Shown here: one piece after another, positions 8,095-17,226 of the stretch
Numbering within the stretch: the stretch's first letter is position 1
Layout of the letters: the number at the start of each line of letters is the position of its first letter
DNA from: Hyphomicrobiales bacterium
GTDB taxonomy: Bacteria > Pseudomonadota > Alphaproteobacteria > Rhizobiales > Rhizobiaceae
Reading direction: 5' to 3'
DNA: 64,000 nt
Assembly: GCA_900472605.1 (NCBI GenBank)
Contig: UCJD01000001.1
Span: forward strand, 62,001-126,000
Translations under genes and position numbers: made by a program
Notes under the pieces: model-generated
The model's database searches: none
Seen by the model: only the letters and a program-made list of their open reading frames with translations
Told to the model about the DNA's origin: nothing

Positions 8095-9630
8095 ATGAAC
8101 AACGCCCTTCAACAACCTGTTGCAAGCGTCGCGACAAACGACGTACCCGCAATTCTCGAGATGCGCGGCATCTCGCAGATCTTCCCTGGCGTGAAGGCGC
8201 TCGATAACGTCAGCATCGCGCTCTATCCCGGCAAGGTCACCGCGCTGATCGGCGAAAACGGTGCCGGCAAGTCGACCCTCGTCAAGATTTTGACCGGCAT
8301 CTATCGTCCGAACGAAGGCGAGATCCTCGTCGACGGCAAGGTGACGACATTCGCCAACGCGCAGGCCGCGATCGACGCCGGCGTCACCGCGATCCATCAG
8401 GAAACCGTGCTTTTCGATGAGCTGACGGTTGCCGAAAACATCTTTCTCGGTCATGCGCCGCGCACCCGGTTCCGCACCATCGACTGGGCGCTGATGAACA
8501 GCCGCGCCAAGGCGCTGCTGACCTCGCTCGAAAGCAATATCGATCCGACCATCCGTTTGAAGGACCTCTCGATCGCGCAGCGCCATCTCGTGGCGATCTC
8601 GCGCGCACTGTCGATCGAGGCCCGCATCGTGATCATGGATGAGCCGACTGCAGCCTTGTCGCGCAAGGAGATCGACGATCTCTTCCGCATCGTCGAGGGG
8701 CTGAAGGCGCAAGGCAAGGCGATCCTCTTTATCAGCCACAAGTTCGACGAGCTCTATGAGATCGCCGACAAGTTCGCCGTCTTCCGCGATGGCCGCGCCG
8801 TCGGCCATGGCAATCTGAAAGCGACGCCGCAGGACGAGATCGTCCGCATGATGGTCGGCCGCGATGTCGAGAACGCGTTTCCGAAGATCGACGTCGCGAT
8901 CGGCGGCCCGGTGCTGCAGGTCGAGAAATACTGCCATCAGACAGAGTTTCGCGACATCTCGCTGACGCTGCGCAAGGGCGAGATCCTCGGCGTCTACGGG
9001 CTGATCGGCGCCGGCCGCTCCGAGCTATGTCAGTCGCTGTTCGGCATCACCAAGCCGCTGTCGGGTAAGCTGACGCTCGATGGTCGCGAGATCGCCATCA
9101 ACTCGCCGCTGGATGCCATCCGCGCCGGCATCGTCTATGTGCCGGAAGAGCGCGGCCGCCATGGCTTGGCACTGCCGATGCCGATCTACCAGAACATGAC
9201 ATTGCCATCCCTCGGCCGCACCTCGCGAAAAGGCTTCCTGAAGGCCGCCAACGAATTCGCGCTGGCGCGCAAATATGCCGAGCGTCTGGACCTGCGCGCC
9301 GCGGCACTCTCGGTGCCGGTCGGCACGCTGTCGGGCGGCAACCAGCAGAAGGTGGTCATCGGCAAGTGGCTGGCGACGATGCCGAAGGTGATCATTCTCG
9401 ATGAGCCGACCAAAGGTATCGATATCGGCTCGAAGGCGGCCGTGCATGGCTTCATCAGCGAGCTCGCCGCCGAGGGCCTCTCCATCATCATGATCTCGTC
9501 GGAACTGCCGGAGATTATCGGAATGTCCGACCGGGTGCTTGTCATGAAGGAGGGCCTGTCGGCTGGCCTCTTTGACCGCAAGGACCTGACGCCCGAGGCG
9601 CTGGTGCGCGCCGCCACCGGCAACGCTTGA
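8095..9630 (+). CDS. rhaT: Rhamnose ABC transporter, double-domain ATPase
   Basis: A 511-residue ATPase of the RbsA/XylG type with two nucleotide-binding domains. Domain one has Walker A GENGAGKST at 53-61, a degenerate signature (LSIAQRHLVAISRAL) and Walker B IVIMDEPTAAL. Domain two lacks a standard Walker A (the stretch is GLIGAGRSE) but keeps the signature LSGGNQQKV and Walker B IILDEPTKGID. This asymmetry is normal for the family. It powers uptake through RhaP and RhaQ on the inner face of the membrane. In rhizobia the symbol rhaT means this ATPase, not the E. coli rhamnose-proton symporter. Confidence 0.93.
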   Translation: MNNALQQPVASVATNDVPAILEMRGISQIFPGVKALDNVSIALYPGKVTALIGENGAGKSTLVKILTGIYRPNEGEILVDGKVTTFANAQAAIDAGVTAIHQETVLFDELTVAENIFLGHAPRTRFRTIDWALMNSRAKALLTSLESNIDPTIRLKDLSIAQRHLVAISRALSIEARIVIMDEPTAALSRKEIDDLFRIVEGLKAQGKAILFISHKFDELYEIADKFAVFRDGRAVGHGNLKATPQDEIVRMMVGRDVENAFPKIDVAIGGPVLQVEKYCHQTEFRDISLTLRKGEILGVYGLIGAGRSELCQSLFGITKPLSGKLTLDGREIAINSPLDAIRAGIVYVPEERGRHGLALPMPIYQNMTLPSLGRTSRKGFLKAANEFALARKYAERLDLRAAALSVPVGTLSGGNQQKVVIGKWLATMPKVIILDEPTKGIDIGSKAAVHGFISELAAEGLSIIMISSELPEIIGMSDRVLVMKEGLSAGLFDRKDLTPEALVRAATGNA

Positions 9631-9640
9631 GGATACCAGC

Positions 9641-10642
9641 ATGCCCCGCTTGCTCAGAAAACGAGAAACCCTGCTCTTCATCATCATCGCGGTGATGATC
9701 GCCGCCTTTTCAACCCGCGCCGATGGCTTCGCCACGCCTGGAAATCTTGCCGGCATCTTCAACGACACGTCGATCCTGATCATCCTCGCTCTGGCGCAGA
9801 TGACGGTCATCCTGACCAAGTCGATCGATCTGTCGGTCGCGGCCAATCTTGCCTTCACCGGCATGGCGATCGCGATGCTGAATGCCACCTATCCCGGTCT
9901 GCCGCTGGTGGTTCTCATCCTCGCCGCGATCCTGATCGGCGCCTGCCTCGGCGCGATCAATGGCTTCCTCGTCTGGGCGCTGGAGATTCCGCCGATCGTC
10001 GTGACATTGGGCACGCTGACCATCTATCGCGGCATGGCCTTCGTGCTGTCGGGCGGCGAATGGGTCAATGCGCACCAGATGACGCCGACCTTCCTGAATG
10101 TCCCTCGCACCGTGGTGATGGGCATGCCGATCCTCAGCTGGGCCGCTGTCATCATCGTCGCGCTGATCTATGTCGTCTTGAAATACACGCAGTTCGGCCG
10201 TTCCACCTACGCAGCAGGCGGCAATCCGACCGCTGCCGTCTATGCCGGTATCGATGTCGGCTGGACCAAGTTTCTCGCCTTCGTCCTGTCCGGCGCGCTT
10301 GCCGGTCTTGCGAGCTACCTCTGGGTGTCGCGCTACGCGGTCGCCTATGTCGATATTGCCAATGGTTTCGAGCTCGATAGCGTGGCGGCCTGCGTCATCG
10401 GCGGCATTTCGATTGCCGGTGGTGTCGGATCGGTCCTCGGCACCGTGCTCGGCGCGCTCTTCCTCGGCGTGATCAAGAACGCGCTTCCCGTCATCGGTAT
10501 CTCGCCCTTCACGCAGATGGCGATCTCGGGCACCGTCATCATTCTCGCCGTCGTCTTCAATGCACGGCGCGAGCGCAATCGCGGCCGCATCATCCTGCGC
10601 GACAAGGCCGCCGCGGAAACCCCAGCAGAGGTGGCAGCATGA
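9641..10642 (+). CDS. rhaP: Rhamnose ABC transporter permease
   Basis: A 333-residue polytopic inner-membrane protein of the RbsC-type family (BPD_transp_2). It starts MPRLLRKRETLLFIIIA and carries the expected features: the TKSIDLSVAAN segment after the second helix, GFLVWALEIPPIVVTLGTL, and the conserved GGISIAGGVGS loop near the end. It begins 10 bases after rhaT and overlaps the start of rhaQ by 4 bases (ATGA), so translation is probably coupled. It forms the membrane channel with RhaQ. Confidence 0.92.
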   Translation: MPRLLRKRETLLFIIIAVMIAAFSTRADGFATPGNLAGIFNDTSILIILALAQMTVILTKSIDLSVAANLAFTGMAIAMLNATYPGLPLVVLILAAILIGACLGAINGFLVWALEIPPIVVTLGTLTIYRGMAFVLSGGEWVNAHQMTPTFLNVPRTVVMGMPILSWAAVIIVALIYVVLKYTQFGRSTYAAGGNPTAAVYAGIDVGWTKFLAFVLSGALAGLASYLWVSRYAVAYVDIANGFELDSVAACVIGGISIAGGVGSVLGTVLGALFLGVIKNALPVIGISPFTQMAISGTVIILAVVFNARRERNRGRIILRDKAAAETPAEVAA

Positions 10643-11652
10643 GCACCATCGTTTCCACGCCCACCGAAAAACGGGTCATCCCCGATCGCCTGGGAACGCC
10701 ATTCAAGCGCATCATGTCCAGCTGGGAAGTGCTGCTCTTCGGCGTTGCCGTCGTGATCTTCATCTTCAATTCGCTGGCCTCGCCCTATTTCCTCGACGCT
10801 TGGAACCTCTCCGACGCGACCTTCAATTTCACCGAGAAGGCGATGATCGCCTTCGCCATGGCGCTGCTCGTCATTTCCGGCGAGATCGACTTGTCCGTTG
10901 CCGCGATCATCGCACTGGCCTCGACCGCCATGGGCGCGGCGGCACAGGTCGGTGTCGGTGCCCCGGGTCTCGTGGCGATCGGTGTCGGCGTCGGCCTGCT
11001 TTGCGGCATGTTCAACGGCTTCCTCGTCTCGGTGATGAAGCTTCCCTCCATTGTCGTGACCATCGGCACGATGAGCCTGTTTCGCGGCATCTCCTACATC
11101 GCATTGGGCGACCAGGCCTACGGCAACTACCCCGAGGATTTCGCCTTCTTCGGCCAAGGATATGTGGTCTGGGTGTTCTCGTTCGAGTTCGTCCTCTTCA
11201 TCGTGCTGGCAGTCCTGTTCGCCATCCTGCTGCACGCCACCAACTTCGGGCGTCAGGTCTACACGATCGGCAACAATGACTTCGCCGCGCGCTTCTCCGG
11301 CATCCCGGTCGAGCGGGTGAAGTTCATCCTCTTCATGCTCACGGGCGTGATGAGTGGCGTAGCCTCCGTTTGCCTGACGTCGCGGCTCGGCTCTACCCGT
11401 CCATCGATCGCGCAGGGTTGGGAGCTCGAAGTGGTGACCATGGTGGTTCTCGGCGGCGTCTCGATCCTCGGCGGTTCCGGCAAGATCGGTGGCGTCGTCA
11501 TCGCCGCCTTCGTCATGGGCCTCGTCACTTTCGGCCTAGGCCTGCTCAACGTTCCCGGCATAGTCATGTCGATCTTCATTGGTCTGCTCTTGATCATCAC
11601 CATTGCGATCCCGATCATCGCTCGCCGCATCAAAGCCATGAGTTCGAAATGA
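10639..11652 (+). CDS. rhaQ: Rhamnose ABC transporter permease
   Basis: A 337-residue permease, paralogous in fold to Rha[16 protein letters not shown] after the early helices, [18 protein letters not shown] in the middle, and the loop [15 protein letters not shown]. The ATG lies inside the rhaP stop (ATGA overlap), and its own stop overlaps the rhaU start in the same way. Two different permeases in one importer are usual for this transporter type. Confidence 0.92.
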   Translation: MSTIVSTPTEKRVIPDRLGTPFKRIMSSWEVLLFGVAVVIFIFNSLASPYFLDAWNLSDATFNFTEKAMIAFAMALLVISGEIDLSVAAIIALASTAMGAAAQVGVGAPGLVAIGVGVGLLCGMFNGFLVSVMKLPSIVVTIGTMSLFRGISYIALGDQAYGNYPEDFAFFGQGYVVWVFSFEFVLFIVLAVLFAILLHATNFGRQVYTIGNNDFAARFSGIPVERVKFILFMLTGVMSGVASVCLTSRLGSTRPSIAQGWELEVVTMVVLGGVSILGGSGKIGGVVIAAFVMGLVTFGLGLLNVPGIVMSIFIGLLLIITIAIPIIARRIKAMSSK

Positions 11653-11969
11653 CGCTCGAAAAACACGCCTTCAAGATGGTGCTCAATCCCGGCATGGAAG
11701 CCGAGTATAGAAAGCGCCACGACGAGATCTGGCCGGAACTGGTCGATCTGCTGCACCAATCCGGCGCCAGCGATTACTCCATCCATCTCGACCGCGAGAC
11801 CAACACGTTGTTCGGCGTGCTCACGCGGACAAGCGACAACACGCTGTCGAGCCTGCCGGAGCACCCTGTGATGAAGCGGTGGTGGGCGCATATGCGCGAC
11901 ATCATGGCCACAAATCCGGATAATTCGCCTGTCCAGACCGACCTTGTCACCGTCTTTCATATGCCATGA
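11649..11969 (+). CDS. rhaU: L-rhamnose mutarotase
   Basis: A 106-residue cytoplasmic protein of the RhaM/RhaU mutarotase family. Family landmarks are [26 protein letters not shown] at the front (given here by its key residues His, Tyr and Trp), then [14 protein letters not shown], and the C-terminal [11 protein letters not shown]. It speeds interconversion of the anomers of L-rhamnose, so that isomerase and kinase receive the right form. It overlaps rhaQ upstream and rhaK downstream by 4 bases each, making rhaP-Q-U-K a fully coupled chain. RhaU of R. leguminosarum has been shown to be a rhamnose mutarotase. Confidence 0.93.
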   Translation: MTLEKHAFKMVLNPGMEAEYRKRHDEIWPELVDLLHQSGASDYSIHLDRETNTLFGVLTRTSDNTLSSLPEHPVMKRWWAHMRDIMATNPDNSPVQTDLVTVFHMP

Positions 11970-13348
11970 CACCAGCACAGAGCTACGCCCGCGTTGCGGT
12001 TCTCGATATAGGCAAGACGAATGCCAAGGTCGTCGTGCTCGACAGCGCCAGCGGCGCCGAGGTTGCCGTCGTCAAGACCCCGAACGTAGTGATCAAGTCG
12101 GGTCTCTACCCGCATTATGATGTGGACGCGCTGTGGGCCTTCGCGCTCGACGCGCTGAAGAAATTTGCGGTGTCGCCCGGTTTCGACGCGATCTCGATCA
12201 CGACGCATGGGGCAAGCGCCGCTCTCCTTGATGCGGATGGGGCGCTCGCCATGCCAGTGCTCGACTATGAGCACGAATACCCCCGAGAGATTATCGACGC
12301 CTACACGGCGCTGCGCCCGTCATTCGATGAAACCTATTCTCCGCGCCAGTCGATGGGGCTGAACATCGGAGCGCAGTTGCACTATCAGCAGACGGCCTTC
12401 CCGGAGGCGTTCGCCGGTGTCGCCACCATCGTTACCTATGCGCAATATTGGGCGGCGCGCCTGACTGGCGTCGCGGCCAACGAGGTGACGTCGCTCGGTT
12501 GCCATACGGATCTGTGGAACCCGCGGGCATCGAGCTATTCAAGTCTTGTCGATACGCTCGGCATCCGGCCGCTGATGGCGCCGATCCGATCGGCTTTCGA
12601 GGCCCTCGGTCCGGTGCTGCCTGAAATCGCCGAGGAGACCGGGCTTTCCAAAACCGTTCCGGTCTATTGCGGTATCCACGATTCCAATGCGTCGCTGCTG
12701 CCGCATCTGGTTAGCCGGCAAGAACCGTTCGCCGTCGTCTCCACAGGCACGTGGGTGGTGAACTTCGGCGTCGGCGGCGATCTCGACCACCTCGATCCCA
12801 AGCGCGATACGCTTGCCAATGTCGATGCTTACGGGCGCGCGGTTCCGTCGTCTCGGTTCATGGGCGGGCGCGAATTCGAAATCCTGTCGGCCGAGATCGG
12901 TCCGGTGCCGATCGATGACGCCTTCGCGGCTATGCCCGGCGTCATCGAGAAGGGCATGATGCTTTTGCCGAACGTGGCACCCGGGTCCGGGCCGTTCCCA
13001 GGCAAGGAGCGGCGCTGGGTCAACGCGGATGCGGCGAGCGCCGGCGAACTTTATGCCGTAGGCTGCCTCTATCTGGCGCTGATGACCGAAGCGTGCCTGG
13101 GCTTGATCGGTGCCGGTGGTCCCGTTGTCGTCGAGGGGCCGTTTTCGCTGAACGAAGCCTATCTTGATGTGGTCGCGGCGCTCACCGGCCGGGATGTGAT
13201 CGCCGTTCCTGGCTCGACGGGCACGAGCGCGGGCGCAGCACTCCTGGCCGGCATTCCCCCGATCCCGGGCAAGGAGAAGCATTTTCCGCCCCGCAAAATC
13301 TTTCACTTGCCTGACTATCGGCGTCGCTGGTACGCCGCTCTCGCATAA
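11966..13348 (+). CDS. rhaK: Rhamnulokinase-type FGGY sugar kinase
   Basis: A 460-residue FGGY-family carbohydrate kinase. The N-terminal phosphate loop reads [12 protein letters not shown], a second is [11 protein letters not shown], and the substrate-side segment [11 protein letters not shown] is typical. The C-terminal adenine-binding part includes [11 protein letters not shown] and [13 protein letters not shown]. It phosphorylates rhamnulose in the cytoplasm ahead of RhaD. In R. leguminosarum bv. trifolii RhaK is also needed for transport itself, so the kinase may act with the importer; the tight overlap with the transporter genes fits that. ATGA overlap with rhaU. Confidence 0.92.
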   Translation: MTPAQSYARVAVLDIGKTNAKVVVLDSASGAEVAVVKTPNVVIKSGLYPHYDVDALWAFALDALKKFAVSPGFDAISITTHGASAALLDADGALAMPVLDYEHEYPREIIDAYTALRPSFDETYSPRQSMGLNIGAQLHYQQTAFPEAFAGVATIVTYAQYWAARLTGVAANEVTSLGCHTDLWNPRASSYSSLVDTLGIRPLMAPIRSAFEALGPVLPEIAEETGLSKTVPVYCGIHDSNASLLPHLVSRQEPFAVVSTGTWVVNFGVGGDLDHLDPKRDTLANVDAYGRAVPSSRFMGGREFEILSAEIGPVPIDDAFAAMPGVIEKGMMLLPNVAPGSGPFPGKERRWVNADAASAGELYAVGCLYLALMTEACLGLIGAGGPVVVEGPFSLNEAYLDVVAALTGRDVIAVPGSTGTSAGAALLAGIPPIPGKEKHFPPRKIFHLPDYRRRWYAALA

Positions 13349-13434
13349 GACTCTTTCCGGATCGCCTCTTTGCGCCATCTATGAATGCCGATAGAGTTTG
13401 AAGCGCATATCATACCAGGTGAGGAAAGCACGAC

Positions 13435-14202
13435 ATGACAGTTTCATCCGGCGAGGGTTTCGATCCGCGGGCACTGGCCGCGCGTTTGAGTGGCCTTGAA
13501 AAATCAGGCGAAAAAGCGCCGACTGCGGACTTCGTACTGCCGGCGACCTTGCGCGAAGCGATGGACGCGCAGAATTTTCTTGCCGCAGAGGAGCGCATAT
13601 CCACGCACGCCTGGAAAGTGGCGATGTCGCCGACGGGCGAGCCTGTGCTGGCGCCCTTGCACCCCTATTTCGAGGCCATTTCCGGCGCGTCGATTTCGTG
13701 GCGTCCGGGCATGAAATTCGAGGCGGAAGTCGCAGTCCGCCTGGGGCAGGATCTTCCGGTCCGCCAGAACGGCGACTATACGCGCGACGAGATCGTCGAG
13801 GCGATCGCCGAATGCCATCTTGGCGCGGAACTCCTGGCCAGCAGCATTGAGGAGAGCGGACAGGTGTCTTTCCTGCTCTATCTGGCCGAACGCATCGGCA
13901 ACAGGGGCTATGTTCTCGGTCCGGCACTTCCGAAAAGCATCGTCGACACCATTGGCAACACAAAGCTCAAGGTGACGCATGGCGGACAGGTAATCTATGA
14001 CGCCCTGGCGCGCCATCCCAAGGACGACGTGCTGGTGTGGCTGCTGGCATACGCGAATGACAAGCTGCGTCCGCACACTTCGCTGAAGAAAGGCGCGCTG
14101 ATCACCACGGGCACGCTGTGCGGAGCGATCGAACTGACGTCGCAGGGTCCTATCGACATCGTCCTCGGAAACGAAACGCGTCTCGGCCTTTCGATCGTCT
14201 GA
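13435..14202 (+). CDS. 2-keto-4-pentenoate hydratase / fumarylacetoacetate hydrolase-family enzyme
   Basis: A 255-residue protein of the FAH/MhpD superfamily. The metal-binding acidic pair is seen in MKFEAEVAVRLG (Glu-x-Glu), with a further acidic residue in SSIEESG and the late segment ALITTGTLCGAI. The start is ATG at 13435, with GAGGAAAG 7 bases before it. It follows rhaK by 86 bases on the same strand and could be read with the rha operon or from its own promoter. The family includes hydratases and C-C bond hydrolases; one branch (LRA6-type) acts on 2,4-diketo-3-deoxy-L-rhamnonate, which makes a rhamnose role thinkable but unproven. Confidence 0.75.
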   Translation: MTVSSGEGFDPRALAARLSGLEKSGEKAPTADFVLPATLREAMDAQNFLAAEERISTHAWKVAMSPTGEPVLAPLHPYFEAISGASISWRPGMKFEAEVAVRLGQDLPVRQNGDYTRDEIVEAIAECHLGAELLASSIEESGQVSFLLYLAERIGNRGYVLGPALPKSIVDTIGNTKLKVTHGGQVIYDALARHPKDDVLVWLLAYANDKLRPHTSLKKGALITTGTLCGAIELTSQGPIDIVLGNETRLGLSIV

Positions 14203-14215
14203 TCGATGGCAGCGC

Positions 14216-14237
14216 CTCCGCCTTTGCACAGGCGGAG
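14216..14237. terminator. Hairpin after the hydratase gene
   Basis: CTCCGCCT (14216-14223) and AGGCGGAG (14230-14237) pair perfectly with a 6-base loop, 14 bases after the hydratase stop. The run that follows is A-rich, not T-rich, so termination strength on the plus strand is uncertain. Confidence 0.5.
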
Positions 14238-14298
14238 AAAAATGCGGAACATTGACGCGCCTTACGCATTCTCCCGGATTGATCTTTGGGAGGATGTG

Positions 14299-14802
14299 AT
14301 GGGGATATATCGTCTCGCCTTGTGCGCGTTCATTGTCTGCCTGCCCGGCATTGCGTCTGCGAACGAGGCCCCGTTTCTCAAGTCGCTTGCCGGAAGCTGG
14401 ACCGGGGGCGGCATGATGAAGCGGACAACCGCCTCCTCTCCGATCAATCTCAGCTGCAGTTTTCAATCGAAAGCCAATGGTGAAGCGCTGTCGATGGACG
14501 GCAAGTGCACGGGAATGCTCGTCGTCTCGCGTGCGGTATCTGCGCAGCTCACGGCTACCGGCGGCAGCTACGCTGGCCGCTATATTGGACCCTCCGGCAG
14601 GGTTTCTTCACTCAACGGTGCGAGGCGCGGCGATGCCATCGAGCTCGCGGTCACCTGGTCGAGGATCGTCAACGGCGACCGTGCCGCGACCATGACGATC
14701 CGCCGCTCCGGCGCGAACGCGCTACGGATCAGGACGGTCGACAAGGACCCCAGCACTGGCAAGCAGGTCGTGACCAGCGAGATCAACCTGCAGCGCAACT
14801 AG
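14299..14802 (+). CDS. Exported protein of unknown function
   Basis: I do not recognise a named family. The 167-residue product begins with a clear Sec signal peptide (MGIYRLALCAFIVCLPGIASA, cleavage near residue 21), followed by a compact mature part with repeated small and polar residues, suggesting a beta-rich barrel-like domain (LAGSWTGGG, then GRYIGPSGRVSSL). There are two cysteines in the mature part (LSCSF and GKCTG) that could form a disulfide in the periplasm. The start is ATG at 14299 with GGGAGGA before it. It is convergent with the tyrosine kinase gene, whose stop is 40 bases away, so it is not part of that operon. Confidence 0.7.
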   Translation: MGIYRLALCAFIVCLPGIASANEAPFLKSLAGSWTGGGMMKRTTASSPINLSCSFQSKANGEALSMDGKCTGMLVVSRAVSAQLTATGGSYAGRYIGPSGRVSSLNGARRGDAIELAVTWSRIVNGDRAATMTIRRSGANALRIRTVDKDPSTGKQVVTSEINLQRN

Positions 14803-14842
14803 CGCTTCAATCCAATTGCAACCCGGCGCCTAACCGGTCAGG

Positions 14843-15628
14843 TCAGTAGCCGTATTTCTCCGCGCTGAACTTGCATTTGTTCAGTACCACGCCGAGCACG
14901 TTTGTCTTCTCGCTGAGCGTCTGTTCGCAAATGTCGATCTCGCTGAGCGTGCTCTGCTCCGCGGCCGCAACCAGAATTATGCAATCGACATTGGGCAAGA
15001 ACGCCAGAACATCGTCTGTTGAGAGCATTGGTGGAAGGTCGTAGACGATGATATCGGGACGCATGCGTCGGCGCATGTCCTGCAGCGCCTGGAATGAGGC
15101 GGTGCTCTGCAGAAGTTCCGCGGAAAACTGGACGGACTGGCTGTTGGCCGCGATGGCCAGATTGGCGCCATGACGTCGGAATATGTCGTCTGCCTGAAGC
15201 TCGCCACGCAGGAATGATTCCATCGATACGGCATCCCGCATTCCCAGCGTCTTGCCGACTTGCGGGCGCTTCATGTCGAGATCGAGAAGAACCGTGCGGC
15301 AGTCCTTCTGGTTTGCCAGGCTGAAGGCAAGGTTGAGCGCGGTAAACGTCTTGCCGCACCCTGGCGTGGGCGACGTAATGGCGACGGATGTCCAGTTGTT
15401 TTCCCGCATGTTCTGCAGGATCTTTGTGCGCATCATGTCGAAAGCGGTGTGCGCGGCGTCGGAGCGATTGACCGTCACGATACGATTTCGTGCAACGAGG
15501 TTCGCATCTGGAGTGAACGGCTGAAGCTTCTCCCAGGCTATCTCGCTAATCTCTCGCGAAGGCGCTGTGGACATCTGATCCCTCTCCTGGAGCGCTTGTG
15601 AAAGCGACGATACCAGAGTCTGTTCCAT
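14843..15628 (-). CDS. Bacterial tyrosine kinase (CpsD/CapB/ExoP C-terminal type) for polysaccharide assembly
   Basis: A 261-residue cytoplasmic BY-kinase. Walker A is SPTPGCGKT at about 86-94, Walker A' is VLLDLDMKRP at about 113-122, and Walker B is IIVYDLPP. It lacks the long tyrosine cluster usual at the C-terminus of this family; only EKYGY remains at the very end. The start is ATG at 15628, with GAGG 7 bases before it; a TTG 12 bases upstream is less likely. The co-polymerase gene lies 53 bases upstream on the same strand, so the two together correspond to one ExoP/Wzc protein split in two. Expected role: control of chain length and export by phosphorylation cycles. Confidence 0.85.
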   Translation of the reverse strand: MEQTLVSSLSQALQERDQMSTAPSREISEIAWEKLQPFTPDANLVARNRIVTVNRSDAAHTAFDMMRTKILQNMRENNWTSVAITSPTPGCGKTFTALNLAFSLANQKDCRTVLLDLDMKRPQVGKTLGMRDAVSMESFLRGELQADDIFRRHGANLAIAANSQSVQFSAELLQSTASFQALQDMRRRMRPDIIVYDLPPMLSTDDVLAFLPNVDCIILVAAAEQSTLSEIDICEQTLSEKTNVLGVVLNKCKFSAEKYGY

Positions 15629-15681
15629 AGGTTGCCTCAACTCTCTTATTCGATATGTCGAACGTTTTCAGTGGTCTCGAG

Positions 15682-17226
15682 CTACATCGAACCAGGCTTC
15701 ATGAAGCCGGATAGCAGCCTTTGAAAGGCGCTGGCCAACGGCGCGTAAAAATAATGGGTCACCAGGAGAAGTGCCGGGATGATACCCGCCGAAACGGCCG
15801 CGGCCGCAAACCTCTTGTTATAAAAACCACTGGTCGTATCCGCCGGTGAAGAGATGTATGGAATGACGCCGAGGGGTTGGCGCTGTAGGAGCTGGCTCAG
15901 TTCCGACGGTCTGCGGATCGTGCGGTTCATCATTTCGAGCAGGAAGGTGAGGCCGAGACCGAGGCCTATCCCGCCGAGACCACCGGCAAGCACGATTAAC
16001 CGGCGCTTCGACTTTACCGGCGTTTCGGGCGGCTTGGCGGCTTCGAGCAAGGAGAAGCGGCCGCCATCAGAGCGCGCTTCGATCTGCGTACCCAGCGATG
16101 CTTCCGCCCGGCGTGCGATGGCGGTGTTGTATTGGGTCTGAATGTTTCCGAGATTGCGCTCTATGGCATTCAATGCCGTTTGCGTCGCCGGGGTCGCGCT
16201 AACCGATTTCGTCAGATCGGCGATACTCTGTGTCAGCGACGAACGTTCGCGGTCTATCGCCTGCAGACGTTTGTCGATATCGGCCAGCTGCAGATCGAGA
16301 GCCGACGAAGGTTGTTTGCCAGCCTCGCCATTGGATTTTGTGGCACCCATTCCACGCAGCGCCGCAATGCGGGCGCGCAGACTGACAATGTTGGGGCTGT
16401 CTTCCGAGAAGATCGCCAGCTGCTCTGCCAGCGCCTTGTTCAAGTCCAGCAGCATTTGCTGCTCGGTGCTGAGCGAGCCGACATTGCCAAACTGACCTGC
16501 CGTTATCGCATTTTCTGCAAGTAGGCTGCGCCGTGTACGAAGGTCGGCTTCCTCGCGCTCAAGCGCGACCAAGCGCTCCTGCTGGCTGGTCTGTTGTTGC
16601 CGCCGGAAATCGAGGCTCTCCGGAAGGGTATCCTTGTGATCGGTCTTGAATGTCAGAAGCTCGGCTTCGATCCGGTTCAACTCGACATCAAGCCGCTTCA
16701 CTTCGTCGTTGAAGAATTGCAGCGTATCGCCGGCGCGGTCCGTGCGCTGGCGCTGGTTGTCGAGCAGGATCGACGATGCGAGCTCGTTGGCGGCTTTGGC
16801 TGCCAATTCGGGTGTTCCAGCTTCGAAGACGACACTGAAAACCGTTGTCGCTCCGTCGCCAAGTGGTAGCTGATCGAAAGTTATGCGCGAGCGCATGTCC
16901 TTGATCACCGCGTCCCTCGAAAGCTCTTCCCTGTCGCTACCGTAGACATCAAGCTTTTCGGCGAGCTGCACGAGGTTATCGCCGGTTGTCATCTGCTGTT
17001 GCAGGATCAGCAACTGCTCGAGCGAGCTGGTGGGGACCGTCGACTTGACCAGATTTGTCGGTATCTGCGGCGCTTCGACGAGTATCTTCGCCGTCGACTG
17101 GTAGGACTTCGGCATCAGCAGAGCGACGGCCAAAGCGATCGCTGTCGTGATGAAGGTAAGAGCTACGATGTGGGGCAGCCGCCTCAAGAGGATCGACAAG
17201 TAGAATCGAATATCAATATCACCCAT
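15682..17226 (-). CDS. Wzz/GumC-type polysaccharide co-polymerase
   Basis: A 514-residue inner-membrane protein. One helix is near the N-terminus (after DIDIRFYLSILLRR), then a long periplasmic part with the Wzz domain (SYQSTAKILVEAPQ) and extended coiled coil (about residues 170-370), the proline-containing helix near 425-450 (RRLIVLAGGLGGIGLGLGL), and an extra C-terminal hydrophobic segment. It sets chain length and works with the neighbouring kinase. The ATG at 17226 (MGDIDIRF) is chosen; a TTG at 17277 would add 17 polar residues, and neither has a strong ribosome site. Transcribed away from the ExoF-like gene across an AT-rich spacer. Confidence 0.87.
   Translation of the reverse strand: MGDIDIRFYLSILLRRLPHIVALTFITTAIALAVALLMPKSYQSTAKILVEAPQIPTNLVKSTVPTSSLEQLLILQQQMTTGDNLVQLAEKLDVYGSDREELSRDAVIKDMRSRITFDQLPLGDGATTVFSVVFEAGTPELAAKAANELASSILLDNQRQRTDRAGDTLQFFNDEVKRLDVELNRIEAELLTFKTDHKDTLPESLDFRRQQQTSQQERLVALEREEADLRTRRSLLAENAITAGQFGNVGSLSTEQQMLLDLNKALAEQLAIFSEDSPNIVSLRARIAALRGMGATKSNGEAGKQPSSALDLQLADIDKRLQAIDRERSSLTQSIADLTKSVSATPATQTALNAIERNLGNIQTQYNTAIARRAEASLGTQIEARSDGGRFSLLEAAKPPETPVKSKRRLIVLAGGLGGIGLGLGLTFLLEMMNRTIRRPSELSQLLQRQPLGVIPYISSPADTTSGFYNKRFAAAAVSAGIIPALLLVTHYFYAPLASAFQRLLSGFMKPGSM

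Noticed and set aside
7007-8152. 381-codon minus-strand frame opposite rhaS
   Set aside because: Shadow frame; rhaS has a signal peptide, ribosome site and family motifs.
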